Below, in pieces: positions 42,741 to 52,296 of a stretch of 64,000 nucleotides of DNA. The DNA comes from an uncultured Sphingomonas sp. (lineage in GTDB: Bacteria; Pseudomonadota; Alphaproteobacteria; Sphingomonadales; Sphingomonadaceae): assembly GCA_946482655.1 (NCBI GenBank), contig CAMLSA010000005.1, forward strand, positions 1 to 64,000. Direction: 5' to 3'. The position numbers were made by a program, and so were the translations under genes. The notes beneath the pieces are model-generated. The model was not told the origin of the DNA. It saw only the letters and a program-made list of their open reading frames with translations, and searched no databases. How positions within the stretch are numbered: the first letter of the stretch is position 1; the number at the start of each line of letters is the position of its first letter.

Positions 42741-44357
42741 ATGTCAAAGGATCTCAACTACCAAAATGGCGAGCTTGATACGGTAAACGACGCCTTGGCC
42801 CGCGCCGTCCGCAACGCGGGGGACTCCTTCTTCCTCGACATCGACGGGGCAAAATTCACCTTCAGGGAGGTCGATGACCGATCCAATGATTTCGCGCACG
42901 GTCTGATAGCGCTCGGCGTGGCCAAGGGCGACGCCGTCGTGACGTTGCTCGAGAGCAGCGTAGACGTCTTCACGTGCTGGTTCGCCCTTTCGAAAATCGG
43001 AGCGATCTGGGTTCCGATCAACTTGGCCTACAAAGGCGAGTTTCTGCGCCATCAGATTTCCGACACGGACGCGAATCTCGTCGTCTGCGACGCGGATTAT
43101 GTTGAGCGCGTGATGGCGATCAGCAGCGGTTTGCCGAAGCTCCGTCGAATTCTGCACCGCGGGGAGATCCGCACGCGCTACGACAGTGTCGTCGTCGAGC
43201 CGATGGCGAACCATCTCGGCAATGATCCTACGCCGATCGCTCAGAGTGCGGCGCCGCAGGACACGGCACTGATCGTCTACACCTCCGGCACGACAGGGCT
43301 CTCGAAAGGCTGCATGTTGAGCCAGAACCTTTTGTGCCATTTGGGTCGGCAGCATTACAGGTCGGTGGCTCGCGGGCCGGACGACATCGAATTTACCTGC
43401 CTCCCCCTCTTCCACATGGCGGGTCTCTACGCGCCTTTCGCCGCGTTGATCTCGGGAGGCCGGGCCGCGATATCCTCCCGCTTCTCGGTGTCCCAGTTCT
43501 GGGACGATATCGAGCGTTCGGGCGCTACCTGCGCAATATTGATAGCATCGATCTTTCCTCTCCTTGCCCGGGCGCCCGACAACGAGGCCATGAAGCGATG
43601 CCGCGGGCAACTTCACACGGTGACCGGTATCCCGGTTCCCCTCGAGATCAGGAGGATATGGGAGGAGCGCTTCGGGGTGAATTTCATGAACTCCTTCGGC
43701 TACGGTCAAACCGAGGGCAGCAAGCTTTCGATGTCCACCCCCGAACAGCCAGTTCCGCCTCTCGACTCTGCAGGACCCATCGCGGACGAATTCGACGTCC
43801 GCATCTTCGACGATGATGATTGCGAGGTCGCTGACGGCAATGTCGGTGAGATCGTCTTCCGCCCGCTCAGGCCGCACATCATGTTTAAGGGCTATTGGAA
43901 ACGTCCGGAAGAAACTGCCAAGGTTTGGCGCAACATGTGGATGCACACGGGAGACCTGGGCCGGATAGAAAATGGTTACCTGTATTTCGTCGACCGCAAG
44001 AAGGATTATCTGCGTTCACGGGGGGAAAATATCTCCAGCTTCGAAGTGGAGGCGGCTTTCGCGAAGCATCCGTTGATCCTCGACGTCGCCATCCACGCAG
44101 TACAGGCCGGAACGGCCGAGGACGAGATCAAGGCGACTCTGGTCCTTTCTCCGGGCGCCGCCGTGACATGCGAGGATATCTGTCTCTGGTCGGTGGACAA
44201 TCTGCCGTATTTCGCGGTTCCCCGCTTCTACGAAATTCGTGATGAGTTGCCGCGCAATCCAACCGGCAAGATTCTCAAGTACAAGCTCAGGGACGAGGGC
44301 GTGACCGATCTTACGTGGGATCGCGAGCAGGCCGGCATCGTCGTCAGACGGCGTTGA
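42741..44357 (+). CDS. Acyl-CoA synthetase (AMP-forming), third of three, CaiC-like
   Basis: A 538-residue ANL ligase, paralogue of the one at 34131. Motifs: VYTSGTTGLSKGC, SFGYGQTEGSK, HTGDLGRIENGYLYFVDRKK, then RSRGENISSFEVE, and PRNPTGKILKYKLR with the catalytic Lys retained (Arg in the paralogue). It makes a CoA thioester from a carboxylate. Its position between the TauD dioxygenase and the MmgE/PrpD protein suggests a short pathway: oxygenation, CoA activation, then hydration/dehydration. An RBS-occluding hairpin precedes the ATG. Confidence 0.9.
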   Translation: MSKDLNYQNGELDTVNDALARAVRNAGDSFFLDIDGAKFTFREVDDRSNDFAHGLIALGVAKGDAVVTLLESSVDVFTCWFALSKIGAIWVPINLAYKGEFLRHQISDTDANLVVCDADYVERVMAISSGLPKLRRILHRGEIRTRYDSVVVEPMANHLGNDPTPIAQSAAPQDTALIVYTSGTTGLSKGCMLSQNLLCHLGRQHYRSVARGPDDIEFTCLPLFHMAGLYAPFAALISGGRAAISSRFSVSQFWDDIERSGATCAILIASIFPLLARAPDNEAMKRCRGQLHTVTGIPVPLEIRRIWEERFGVNFMNSFGYGQTEGSKLSMSTPEQPVPPLDSAGPIADEFDVRIFDDDDCEVADGNVGEIVFRPLRPHIMFKGYWKRPEETAKVWRNMWMHTGDLGRIENGYLYFVDRKKDYLRSRGENISSFEVEAAFAKHPLILDVAIHAVQAGTAEDEIKATLVLSPGAAVTCEDICLWSVDNLPYFAVPRFYEIRDELPRNPTGKILKYKLRDEGVTDLTWDREQAGIVVRRR

Positions 44358-44425
44358 TCACGCCAGGCGCCGCGTCGCTCCCGCGCCAGCTTCATGAATC
44401 TTTGTTCCTGTCTGAAGGAGGATCG

Positions 44426-45832
44426 ATGGAAACGCTTACCAGCGAACTTGCTCGGTGGATTGTCCGCGAACGAGACAGCCGGCCATCGGAGACGGCGGCC
44501 CGGCTCGCGCAGATGAGCATTATCGATACGATCGCCTGCGGGCTGGCCGCGGTGGACGAGCCCTCGCCATGGGGTTTGAACGAGCTGATCATCACCGGGG
44601 AGGACATGCCATGCTCGCTGCTGGGCATGGGGGTCGGCGCCTTGCCCCGCGACGCGGCTTTCGTGAACGGTATGCTCGTCCATTTTCTGGATTTTGATGA
44701 TGGCGACTCGATGGGCGGAGGCCATCCGAGCTGCACCGTCGTCGCCGCGCTGCTGCCCGTGGCGGAGCAGCTACGGGCCAGCGGGGAGGATTTCATCCGA
44801 GCATATCTCACCGGCTATCATGTTTTCCAGCTCCTCGGACAGCTCGGCGGCAAGCCCTACAAGTCGCGCGGCTATCATCTCACCGGCACGAGCGGCGCTT
44901 TGACGGCAACGGCCGCTCTTTGCAGCCTAATGAAGCTCGACGTTCCGCAAACCGTCACTGCGCTGGGCATCGCCGGGACGACCGCGGCCGGCCTGCGCTG
45001 CTGTCTCGGCACGGATATGAAGCCGTTTCACTCCGCCAACGCCTCGGCGCGCGCGGTTGATGCCGTTTTCCTCGCCCGCATCGGTATTTCGGCCTCCCAG
45101 GACGTGCTCGGCGCCGAGGGCGGATTCCTGTGGGTTCTATCCGACCCGGATCGGCTGAAGGTTGCCGAGCAGGAGATGGCGCGGTTCCTCTCCCGTGACT
45201 ACTCGATCGAAACCGCGCCGCCGCTGATAAAATTATATGCGTGCTGCCACGCATCGCATGCCCACATCGAGGCACTGTTGAAGATGCGACCGAAATTGAT
45301 CGGCCGGCTCGACGCCATCGAGCGGATCACCGCCGAGGCGCCGCACATGGCGGGCGACTTTCTCGTCTATCCCGAGGCGGTCACTGGGATGGAAGCCAAG
45401 TTCAGTATGCAGGCATCACTCGCCATTGCATTGCTCGACGGACGCGGCGGCGCCCGGGAATTTACCGATCAGTCGGTGCAACGACCCGAGGTCCGGGAGC
45501 TTGCCAAGAAGGTTTCGATGGAGACGACCGATCGTATGCAGGAGATATTTCTGTCACGCGCCTTGCCGGGCCGCATCACCGTGACCATCGATGGCGAAAC
45601 GTTCGAAGACGAGATTCTCGACCCCCGCGGGTGCCGGGGTAATCCTTGCGAAATGGTAGATATCCGCGAGAAATTTCGCACAAGCGCCGAAGGCGTTCTG
45701 CCTGACGACAACATCACGGCCATATTGACGCAGCTCGAAGGGCTGCGCACCATACCCGACGTCGCCGATGTCTTTTCCCGTCTTCGCGGTCCCCGGCGCG
45801 GCAAATTGTTCGATGGTGTGGGTCTGATGTGA
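44426..45832 (+). CDS. MmgE/PrpD family protein
   Basis: A 468-residue protein from the ATG at 44426, with a strong GAAGGAGG site. It has the PrpD fold pattern: WIVRERDSRPSETAARLAQM, VNGMLVHFLDFDDGDSMGGG and HPSCTVVAALLPVAEQLRAS, then KPFHSANASARAVDAVFLAR. Founding members dehydrate 2-methylcitrate; others isomerise or hydrolyse varied substrates (cis-aconitate decarboxylase, iminodisuccinate epimerase), so the reaction here is open. No other methylcitrate-cycle gene is present, arguing against a true propionate role. It is the last gene of the LysR-linked group. Confidence 0.82.
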   Translation: METLTSELARWIVRERDSRPSETAARLAQMSIIDTIACGLAAVDEPSPWGLNELIITGEDMPCSLLGMGVGALPRDAAFVNGMLVHFLDFDDGDSMGGGHPSCTVVAALLPVAEQLRASGEDFIRAYLTGYHVFQLLGQLGGKPYKSRGYHLTGTSGALTATAALCSLMKLDVPQTVTALGIAGTTAAGLRCCLGTDMKPFHSANASARAVDAVFLARIGISASQDVLGAEGGFLWVLSDPDRLKVAEQEMARFLSRDYSIETAPPLIKLYACCHASHAHIEALLKMRPKLIGRLDAIERITAEAPHMAGDFLVYPEAVTGMEAKFSMQASLAIALLDGRGGAREFTDQSVQRPEVRELAKKVSMETTDRMQEIFLSRALPGRITVTIDGETFEDEILDPRGCRGNPCEMVDIREKFRTSAEGVLPDDNITAILTQLEGLRTIPDVADVFSRLRGPRRGKLFDGVGLM

Positions 45833-45970
45833 GACGCTAGTGCTTTTTGTCCGGCAGTTGCTGATTACTTGGGGGAGGCCCCGAAGGTCTTGAGCCGTTT
45901 GCCAAAATCGTGGGCACGAAGACCGAACATCTGTGGCGTGGAGAGGGCGCGCGTGCGACTTCCGCGCCCC

Positions 45971-47584
45971 TCACGCCGGCGCGCGGGCGGGTTTGGGGAT
46001 CAGCCAGACGAAGAAGGCGGTGATCGCGCCCAGCGTGCCGATGATCATGAAGATATGGTCGAACGCGATCGTCCGGCTCTGCGTCTCGATCATCGATTCG
46101 AGCACGGCGCGCGCCTGGAGGTTGGACATGCCGCCCGCCATCATCGCATTGATCGTGCCGTCGGCGCCGTTGAGCAGTCCGACGAGCTGCGCGCGCGCGG
46201 CGCGGCTACTATCCTCCCAGATCGTCGTCAGGGTGGAAACGCCGGCGCCCATCGCGATGATCCGCATGAAGATCATCAGCCCGCTGGCGGAGGTGGTCTC
46301 GCTGGACTTGACCGCGCTGAGCGCCAATATCGTCAGCGGCATCATGTAGAAGGCGTTCGACAGCCCCTGGACGACCTGTGGCATCGCGAGCTGCCATATG
46401 TCGAGATCGGTGTAGACGCTCGCGCGCAGCATGGCCGCGCCCGCCGTCCACATGAAGCCGCCGAAGATCAGGATGCGCGGGTCCATCCGCTTGGAGAGCC
46501 GGCTCGCAATCTGCAAGGTGACGATCGAGAACAGGCTCAGCGGCGCGAGCAGAAGCCCGGCGTGGGTCGCGGTATAGCCCATCGTCGTTTGCGCCCACAG
46601 CGGCAGGATCACCGATCCCGCCATGAGCGACGCATAGCCGATCGCCATGCACAGGCTTGCGGTCCAGAAGCCACGGTGGCGCAGCACCCGAAGGTCGACG
46701 ATCGGGATGTCCTCGGTCAGCTCCCAGATCAGGAAGGCGATGAAGCCCACCGCCGCGCTGATCGCCAGCCCGACGATCAACGGCGACTGGAACCAATCAT
46801 ATTCGCGGCCGAGGTCGAGCATCAGCTGGAGCGAGCCGACCCAGACGATCAGCAGCCCGAGCCCGACCTTGTCGACCCGTTCGACGATCCGCTTCGTCTC
46901 GTAGGGCGCGAGCACGCGCATCGCGAACGGGAGCGAGAGCAACACGAAAGGGATGTTGATGAAGAAGATCCAGCGCCACGAATAGCTGTCGGTGATCAGA
47001 CCGCCGATGATGGGACCCACCACCGGCGCGAACACCGCCGTCATCGCCGGCATTGCCACCGCCGTGGTCGCCTTCTCCTTCGGGAAGATGCTGAGCAGCA
47101 GCGTCTGGCAGAGCGGCAGCAGCGGCGCCCCGCACAGCCCCTGGCCGACACGAAAGAAGATGAGCATCGGCAGGGTGGTCGACATGCCGCAGAGCATCGA
47201 CATCAGCATGAAGCCGCTCATCGCGACCAGATAGGTGCGGAGCGTGCCATAGCGTTTGGCGAGCCACCCGCTCAGCGGCAGGCAGATCGCCTCGGCAACT
47301 GCATAGCCGGTGATGATCCACGTTCCCTGCGTCGGCGACGCGCCGAGCCCGCCGGCGATATGCGGTACCGCGACGTTCGCGACTGTCATGTCGAGCAGGA
47401 CGAGGAAGAAAGATACCGAGACCGCGACCGCGGCGATATAGAGCTTCACGCCCGTCAGCGGGGGCGGCCGGCGGTCGCTATCGGCGCTGATGCTCACTTC
47501 GCCGGCCATGGATCGCGTAGCCCTCCGCCCGCGCGGATCGGCGGGCACCTCCTGCGCCATGCCGGGAAATCCGCCGCGCTTCAA
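45971..47584 (-). CDS. MFS drug exporter, DHA2 (EmrB/QacA) family
   Basis: A 537-residue 14-helix MFS transporter as read from the ATG at 47584; ATGs at 47560 and 47509 are possible alternative starts, with the first membrane helix only from about residue 47. Motif A-like segment is GWLAKRYGTLRTYL and motif C-like GPIIGGLITDSYSWRWIFFI in the fifth helix, both typical of proton-driven exporters. It probably expels toxic substrates or intermediates. Its partner periplasmic adaptor (EmrA) gene is not adjacent. It is convergent with the PrpD gene across 138 bp containing a GC-rich dyad (GGGG-GAGG-CCCC). Confidence 0.88.
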   Translation of the reverse strand: MKRGGFPGMAQEVPADPRGRRATRSMAGEVSISADSDRRPPPLTGVKLYIAAVAVSVSFFLVLLDMTVANVAVPHIAGGLGASPTQGTWIITGYAVAEAICLPLSGWLAKRYGTLRTYLVAMSGFMLMSMLCGMSTTLPMLIFFRVGQGLCGAPLLPLCQTLLLSIFPKEKATTAVAMPAMTAVFAPVVGPIIGGLITDSYSWRWIFFINIPFVLLSLPFAMRVLAPYETKRIVERVDKVGLGLLIVWVGSLQLMLDLGREYDWFQSPLIVGLAISAAVGFIAFLIWELTEDIPIVDLRVLRHRGFWTASLCMAIGYASLMAGSVILPLWAQTTMGYTATHAGLLLAPLSLFSIVTLQIASRLSKRMDPRILIFGGFMWTAGAAMLRASVYTDLDIWQLAMPQVVQGLSNAFYMMPLTILALSAVKSSETTSASGLMIFMRIIAMGAGVSTLTTIWEDSSRAARAQLVGLLNGADGTINAMMAGGMSNLQARAVLESMIETQSRTIAFDHIFMIIGTLGAITAFFVWLIPKPARAPA

Positions 47585-47725
47585 GTGGTAGGTGTACCAG
47601 GCAGTATCATTATTTAGGTCCGCGCCAATTTCGCTGGGCGCCGACGGGCGACTTCGCCGCTCGACGCGGTTGCCTCGCTAATCGATGTATCCCAAACGCA
47701 CTGCGCCTGCCCGCGCACAGGTCTC

Positions 47726-48586
47726 CTAGGCCGATAGGATCTCGCGGTGCGTGCTAACCGTGACAGCCACCCGGTGGAGAACGGGCGCGGGCTCGCCGGC
47801 TCTCCGATTAGTCGCATGGATCGTGTGGAAGTTATCCCAGATCACGAAATCACCCACGCTCCAGCTGTGTCGATAAGTGAATTTTTCCATCGTCACATGC
47901 TTTACCAGATCAGAAATAAGTCTTTCGCTATCTTCATCATCAAGTCCAAGAATTCTTATAGTGAAACCTTCATTTATATAGAGGGCCGCGCGATCGGTAT
48001 CAGGATCCCGAATTACGACTGGATGAACCACGTCCGGCAGCGTTCTTATCATGTCGGGGGCCTGTTCAAGGCAACGGAACTTCCGTCGTCGATATCGGGC
48101 CTCGAAATTACCTATTCCATGGAGGGCTTCCATTGTTGCCAGCCGAGCACATAGCTCGGGCGATAAATCCTCATAGCTCTTCGAGGTACTTGCAAACGTA
48201 GTCTGGCAAGTTCCTGATACAATATCACGACAATACATGAATCCATAACGCGCTGGATACTCCATGTAGGAAAGATCCTGATGCCAGTATGGGCCGATCC
48301 TGTTGCCTTCGACATCTTTTCCATAGGAGTTGAAAATATCATATATTTCTGGATACATATTGACCACGGGCCGCACCAGCGGGTGCGCCACGGGATCTCC
48401 GAAATATCGGGCGATTTCTATTTGCTGTTCGAGAGAGAGATTTTGATCTCGAAATACCACCACCCCCCACTCCGAAAGCGTCGATTTGATGGTGTCCACC
48501 GTCTCTGGCGAAATATGAGCTGTTAAATCCAGGCCGCTGATCTCTTTGCCCAGGCAATTATTCAAGTCTTGAATCGAAATGCTCAA
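47726..48586 (-). CDS. TauD/TfdA family Fe(II)/2-oxoglutarate dioxygenase (second of three), AT-richer
   Basis: A 286-residue dioxygenase. Iron ligands are His102 and Asp104 (YWHQDLSYM) and the distal His in WDNFHTIHATNRR; the 2-oxoglutarate Arg is in VLHRVAV. Its codons are clearly AT-richer than those of neighbouring genes (frequent TAT, AAT, ATA, TCT), as is the following 400 bp, which suggests more recent acquisition. The active-site layout resembles RdpA/SdpA-type phenoxypropionate dioxygenases as well as taurine dioxygenase; I cannot decide. It is divergent from the TonB receptor at 49187. Confidence 0.87.
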   Translation of the reverse strand: MSISIQDLNNCLGKEISGLDLTAHISPETVDTIKSTLSEWGVVVFRDQNLSLEQQIEIARYFGDPVAHPLVRPVVNMYPEIYDIFNSYGKDVEGNRIGPYWHQDLSYMEYPARYGFMYCRDIVSGTCQTTFASTSKSYEDLSPELCARLATMEALHGIGNFEARYRRRKFRCLEQAPDMIRTLPDVVHPVVIRDPDTDRAALYINEGFTIRILGLDDEDSERLISDLVKHVTMEKFTYRHSWSVGDFVIWDNFHTIHATNRRAGEPAPVLHRVAVTVSTHREILSA

Positions 48587-49186
48587 CCTGAAATTCCTCT
48601 CCCTATCTCCGCCAAGAATTTATGTTTTAGTCGAATAGAACGTCGACGCGTCCCTCGCGCGGTCATCCTCGCCCGTCGGCGAGTCTGCAAGAGGGTAGCC
48701 GCGACATCGCCGGGGTGCCGAAAGGGGGGGGCACGACTCGCCCGACACACCGGTTCGTCAGCGATTGCCAGCATGTTTGCAAGCCACATCGTCGTCAATT
48801 AACTAATCATCATGCCTGCCATGACGACGGATCAATCGTCGCAAATGGCTGCGGCGCGCTTGTGCCCATGTTGTGACCATGGGCTGGAGCGGGATCGTTC
48901 GGAACTCCGTGCCGCATCGCCTTCCTGGCTCCGCTCGCGGGGGAGGAGGAGTTCCTCACACACGCCCACCCATACAAATCCGCACAGATATCGTGCGTAA
49001 ATACGCATACTGGACAATGCCGTTATCCTGTATGCACAAATCTAAATATATTGTCTGGGGCCAAGAGATAGAGCTAGTAAAAGGATTTATTGATTTAAAT
49101 AATTAATCTCCGGACCTCCGATATCCTCGCGTATTAATGATAAATGGCGTTTGATTAAAGGGCGGCAAAAAAATAGGAGGGCAGTG
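48587..49186. promoter_or_regulatory. 600-bp divergent region upstream of dioxygenase and third TonB receptor
   Basis: No supported gene. The right part (48990-49140) is AT-rich and contains the overlapping dyads listed at 48994-49035. A small perfect hairpin CTCGCC-CGTC-GGCGAG occurs near 48670, and a run of G near 48723. Promoters for both divergent genes are expected here. Confidence 0.4.
48994..49035. promoter_or_regulatory. Two overlapping inverted repeats upstream of the third TonB receptor
   Basis: TGCGTA-AA-TACGCA (48994-49007) is a perfect dyad. It overlaps GCATACTGGA (49005-49014), which pairs with TCCTGTATGC (49026-49035) in nine of ten positions across an 11-nt loop. The composite lies about 150-190 bp before the start at 49187 and may be an operator or structured leader. 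Confidence 0.5.
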
Positions 49187-51427
49187 ATGCGGATTTTTCG
49201 GGGTAAGAATAAGGAGCGCGCGCGCTCTCTTTCGAAGGGCGATCTGCTCGCGATGTGCCTGGCATCACTGCCGACGATGGCTTTCGCGCAGGCGCCGGCT
49301 TCCGAACCACCCAGGGAAAGCGGCGTTGCGGCCAGTCTCATGGAGGATATCGTCGTTACGGCCACGCGGCAGGGCCGCGCCGAAATGCTTCAGCGCGTCC
49401 CTGTGACGGTGAGCGCGTTCAGCGGCAGTCAACTCGAGGCGCTGAAGGTCACCACCATACAGACGATCTCGTCGAGCATGCCCGGTGTGTTCCTCGAGGC
49501 CGGATCGGCCTATGTCGGCGCAGCGAACTTCGCCATTCGCGGTCTCGCGCCCGGCAGTTCTTCCGCCAGCGTCGCTCCGACGGTCGGCACCTTCCTCGAC
49601 GGCATGTATCTTGGCGTCAATCAGGGCGTCCTTCTCGACCTGTTCGACGTCGAGGCGGTCGAGGTTCTTCGCGGTCCGCAGGGCATCCTGTTCGGGCGCA
49701 ACGTTGTCGGCGGCGCGGTACTGCTCCGCAGTGTGCGTCCGACGCAGGACTTCGATCTCAAGATGCGCGTGCGGGCGGAGAGCGGGCCCGAATATAGCGG
49801 TGCGGTGGCGGTCGGTGGCGGGCTGGCCGAAGGGATCTCGGCGCGCGTCGCCATGCTGTACCGGCACGACCTGGGCTATTTCAACAATGTGACGCTCAAG
49901 GACAAGCATTTCGGCGAGATCGAAAGTTTCGTCGTCAAGCCGACGCTGCGCCTGCAGCCCGACGATCGGACCGACATGAACTTCTTCTTCGAATTCGGGA
50001 AGCTCACCGGCGATGGCCCCGTCACCTATGACTGGGTGCATCACGGCAAGAGATATGACGAGGTCTACATCGACTTCCGCGGCGAAAGCGATCTGAAATG
50101 GCAGAGTGGAGTGTTCGAGTTGACGCGCGACGTCGGCTTCGGCGACGGGCGGCTCACCAATATTCTCGGCGCCCGTCGTATCAAGCATTTGTCTCCATTC
50201 GATGCCGATGGCAGCGAGCTTTCGATCGTCCCGGTGGGTTCGTTCCAGAAGCAGAAGCAGATCAGCGAGGAGCTACGCTACAATGGCACTTTCGGCCGGG
50301 TTCGCGCCACGTTGGGCCTCTACTATTTTTTCCAGGACCTGACGCAATTCAACTCCCCCTTGAACAACTTCGCCACGCAGGGCGGGCGGCTGAAGGAAAA
50401 TGTCTATGCCGTCTTTGGTCAGCTCGACGGGGACGTGTCGGACAATCTCACCCTGACCGTGGGCGGGCGTTTCACGCATGAGCGGAAGAGCGCCGCTTTG
50501 TCGAGGCTGGGTCGCGAGGACGGCCGTCCGCAGGCAGGCACATTCGACCCCGGACTGTGCAACTTCGCCCAGCGGAGATGCACATACAGGTTCCGCCTGA
50601 GCGACAGCTGGGACAGCTTCCTGCCGAAAGTCGGGCTCCAGTTCCGTCCGACGGATAAGGTTCAGCTCTATGCGACAGCCCAGAAGGCCTATCGAAGCGG
50701 CGGCTTCAACGTCCGCTACAACTCGGCGCCCGAACCCACCGCGTACCAGCCCGAGAAGCAGAATTCCTTCGAAGTAGGCTTCAAGTCGGACCTGTTCGAC
50801 CGCCGGACACGTCTGAACGGCGCCGCCTACTATACCAAGGCCAAGGGTCTGCAGCGTGACGTTAGCCAGTTCGATGCCGCTACCGGCTCGAGCATATCCC
50901 GGACCTTCAACGCCGGCACCGCCGTCCTCAAGGGGTTCGAATTCGAGCTTGCGCAGCGGCTGGCGCCGCACCTCGTGCTGAACGCGAACGTCGGATATGT
51001 ACATGCGCGCTACAAGAAGGTCACCGCGGACCTCAACCGGGACGGCGTAGTCAACGATATCGACCGCCGCCAGCGGCTGAAGGCCGCCGCTCCCTGGTCC
51101 TACACCATCGCGCTGACCGCCGATCATGATTTCGATTTCGGCACTATAACCGGACGTGCGAGCTATTCCTACCGCAGCAATTCCTATGGGGACGCGACCA
51201 ATTTCATGCGGCCGGACGGGGCCGATCTCAGTCTCTTCCCGGTGAAGATGATCAATGTGAATATTGGTTTCACCCCGGCCGGGTCAAAGATGGACTTCTC
51301 CATATATGGCAGAAATCTCCTCAATACCTTCACCCTTGCCACTAACGTTCCTATCGGGACGGCTGCGAATGGGTCGGCGCTCAACAAGGGCAGGGTTCTC
51401 GGTGCCGAGCTGAGCTTCAAATATTGA
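49187..51427 (+). CDS. TonB-dependent outer-membrane receptor (third of three)
   Basis: A 746-residue receptor from the ATG at 49187 (AGGAGGGC upstream). Signal peptide covers about residues 1-35 (to TMAFAQ), with the TonB-box-like MEDIVVTATRQGRAEML after it. Plug motifs are FAIRGLAPGS and VEVLRGPQGILFGRNVVGGA. The barrel ends LGAELSFKY. It is followed 7 bp later by a TauD dioxygenase and a SoxCD-like pair, so it probably imports the organosulfur or other substrate these enzymes handle. Confidence 0.93.
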   Translation: MRIFRGKNKERARSLSKGDLLAMCLASLPTMAFAQAPASEPPRESGVAASLMEDIVVTATRQGRAEMLQRVPVTVSAFSGSQLEALKVTTIQTISSSMPGVFLEAGSAYVGAANFAIRGLAPGSSSASVAPTVGTFLDGMYLGVNQGVLLDLFDVEAVEVLRGPQGILFGRNVVGGAVLLRSVRPTQDFDLKMRVRAESGPEYSGAVAVGGGLAEGISARVAMLYRHDLGYFNNVTLKDKHFGEIESFVVKPTLRLQPDDRTDMNFFFEFGKLTGDGPVTYDWVHHGKRYDEVYIDFRGESDLKWQSGVFELTRDVGFGDGRLTNILGARRIKHLSPFDADGSELSIVPVGSFQKQKQISEELRYNGTFGRVRATLGLYYFFQDLTQFNSPLNNFATQGGRLKENVYAVFGQLDGDVSDNLTLTVGGRFTHERKSAALSRLGREDGRPQAGTFDPGLCNFAQRRCTYRFRLSDSWDSFLPKVGLQFRPTDKVQLYATAQKAYRSGGFNVRYNSAPEPTAYQPEKQNSFEVGFKSDLFDRRTRLNGAAYYTKAKGLQRDVSQFDAATGSSISRTFNAGTAVLKGFEFELAQRLAPHLVLNANVGYVHARYKKVTADLNRDGVVNDIDRRQRLKAAAPWSYTIALTADHDFDFGTITGRASYSYRSNSYGDATNFMRPDGADLSLFPVKMINVNIGFTPAGSKMDFSIYGRNLLNTFTLATNVPIGTAANGSALNKGRVLGAELSFKY

Positions 51428-51434
51428 GGTGGCG

Positions 51435-52274
51435 ATGAACTTAAAAAATCCCATCGACGGCGACATGTCCCCGTTGCGTGGAGCATTGCCGGTCGGCGAA
51501 GGTGGCGCGATGGAATTCGCTCCCTTGTCGGGAACCTTTGGAGCGCTGGCGCTGCATACCGATCTGGCCGCGCCGCTCGGCACCGACCGGATCGAGCAAC
51601 TCAGGGATGCGCTCTACCGGCACAAGGTGATCGTGTTTCGCAATCAGCATGATGTCGGTCCGGGCGAGCTGCTGGAATTGGCGAGGCATTTTGGCGAGCC
51701 GGAGACCGCGGCCCATCACAGCTTTCCGGATGTGGAGGGATTTCCGGGCGTGAAGCTGTTGGTGACCGATGCGGCCGATCGTCCGGAGCCTATGGATACC
51801 TGGCACACCGATGGGGCGACACGGAAGTCGACGAAAGCGGTGACGCTGCTTCAAGCCATCGACGTGCCGCCCTATGGGAGAGACACCGCCTTCTGCGATA
51901 TGGAAGCGATATATAACAGTCTTTCGCCTGCGCTCCAGGCGATGCTCGAGGGTCTCACGGCAAGGCATGCATATGGGCCGCGGGCTGCGCATGTCCCCCC
52001 GCAGGAGCATCCGGTGGTGAAGGTGAATCCAGTGACGGGGCGCAAGTCACTCTACGTCAGCCGCCTTTACACCGACCCGATCATCGGCTTGAAGCAGGAC
52101 GAGAGTAATGCGTTACTCCAGATGCTTTTCGCAAAGGCCAATCTGCTGGAGTTCCAGCTTCGTGTCGCATGGGAGCCGGGCACCCTCATCATGTGGGACA
52201 ATGAAGTGACGCAGCATTATGTCGTCATGGATCGAGCGTATAGACGGGTGATGCACCGGGTGATGGCGCTCTGA
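51435..52274 (+). CDS. TauD/TfdA family Fe(II)/2-oxoglutarate dioxygenase (third of three)
   Basis: A 279-residue dioxygenase 7 bp after the receptor. Start at the ATG 51435 (GAGGTGG upstream) is likely; a GTG at 51429 and ATGs at 51465 and 51510 are alternatives. Iron ligands are His124 and Asp126 (TWHTDGAT) and the distal His in WDNEVTQHYVVMD; the 2-oxoglutarate Arg is in VMHRVM. With a sulfite-dehydrogenase-like pair directly behind it, release of sulfite from a sulfonate or of sulfate from an alkyl sulfate is a reasonable role, but other ether-type substrates are possible. Confidence 0.88.
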   Translation: MNLKNPIDGDMSPLRGALPVGEGGAMEFAPLSGTFGALALHTDLAAPLGTDRIEQLRDALYRHKVIVFRNQHDVGPGELLELARHFGEPETAAHHSFPDVEGFPGVKLLVTDAADRPEPMDTWHTDGATRKSTKAVTLLQAIDVPPYGRDTAFCDMEAIYNSLSPALQAMLEGLTARHAYGPRAAHVPPQEHPVVKVNPVTGRKSLYVSRLYTDPIIGLKQDESNALLQMLFAKANLLEFQLRVAWEPGTLIMWDNEVTQHYVVMDRAYRRVMHRVMAL

Positions 52275-52296
52275 CGGCGCGTGGGGAGACTATGGC

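Noticed and set aside
45869..47617. Plus-strand frame of 582 codons opposite the DHA2 exporter
   Set aside because: The product is an Arg/His/Asp-rich shadow; the minus strand encodes a complete 14-helix transporter.
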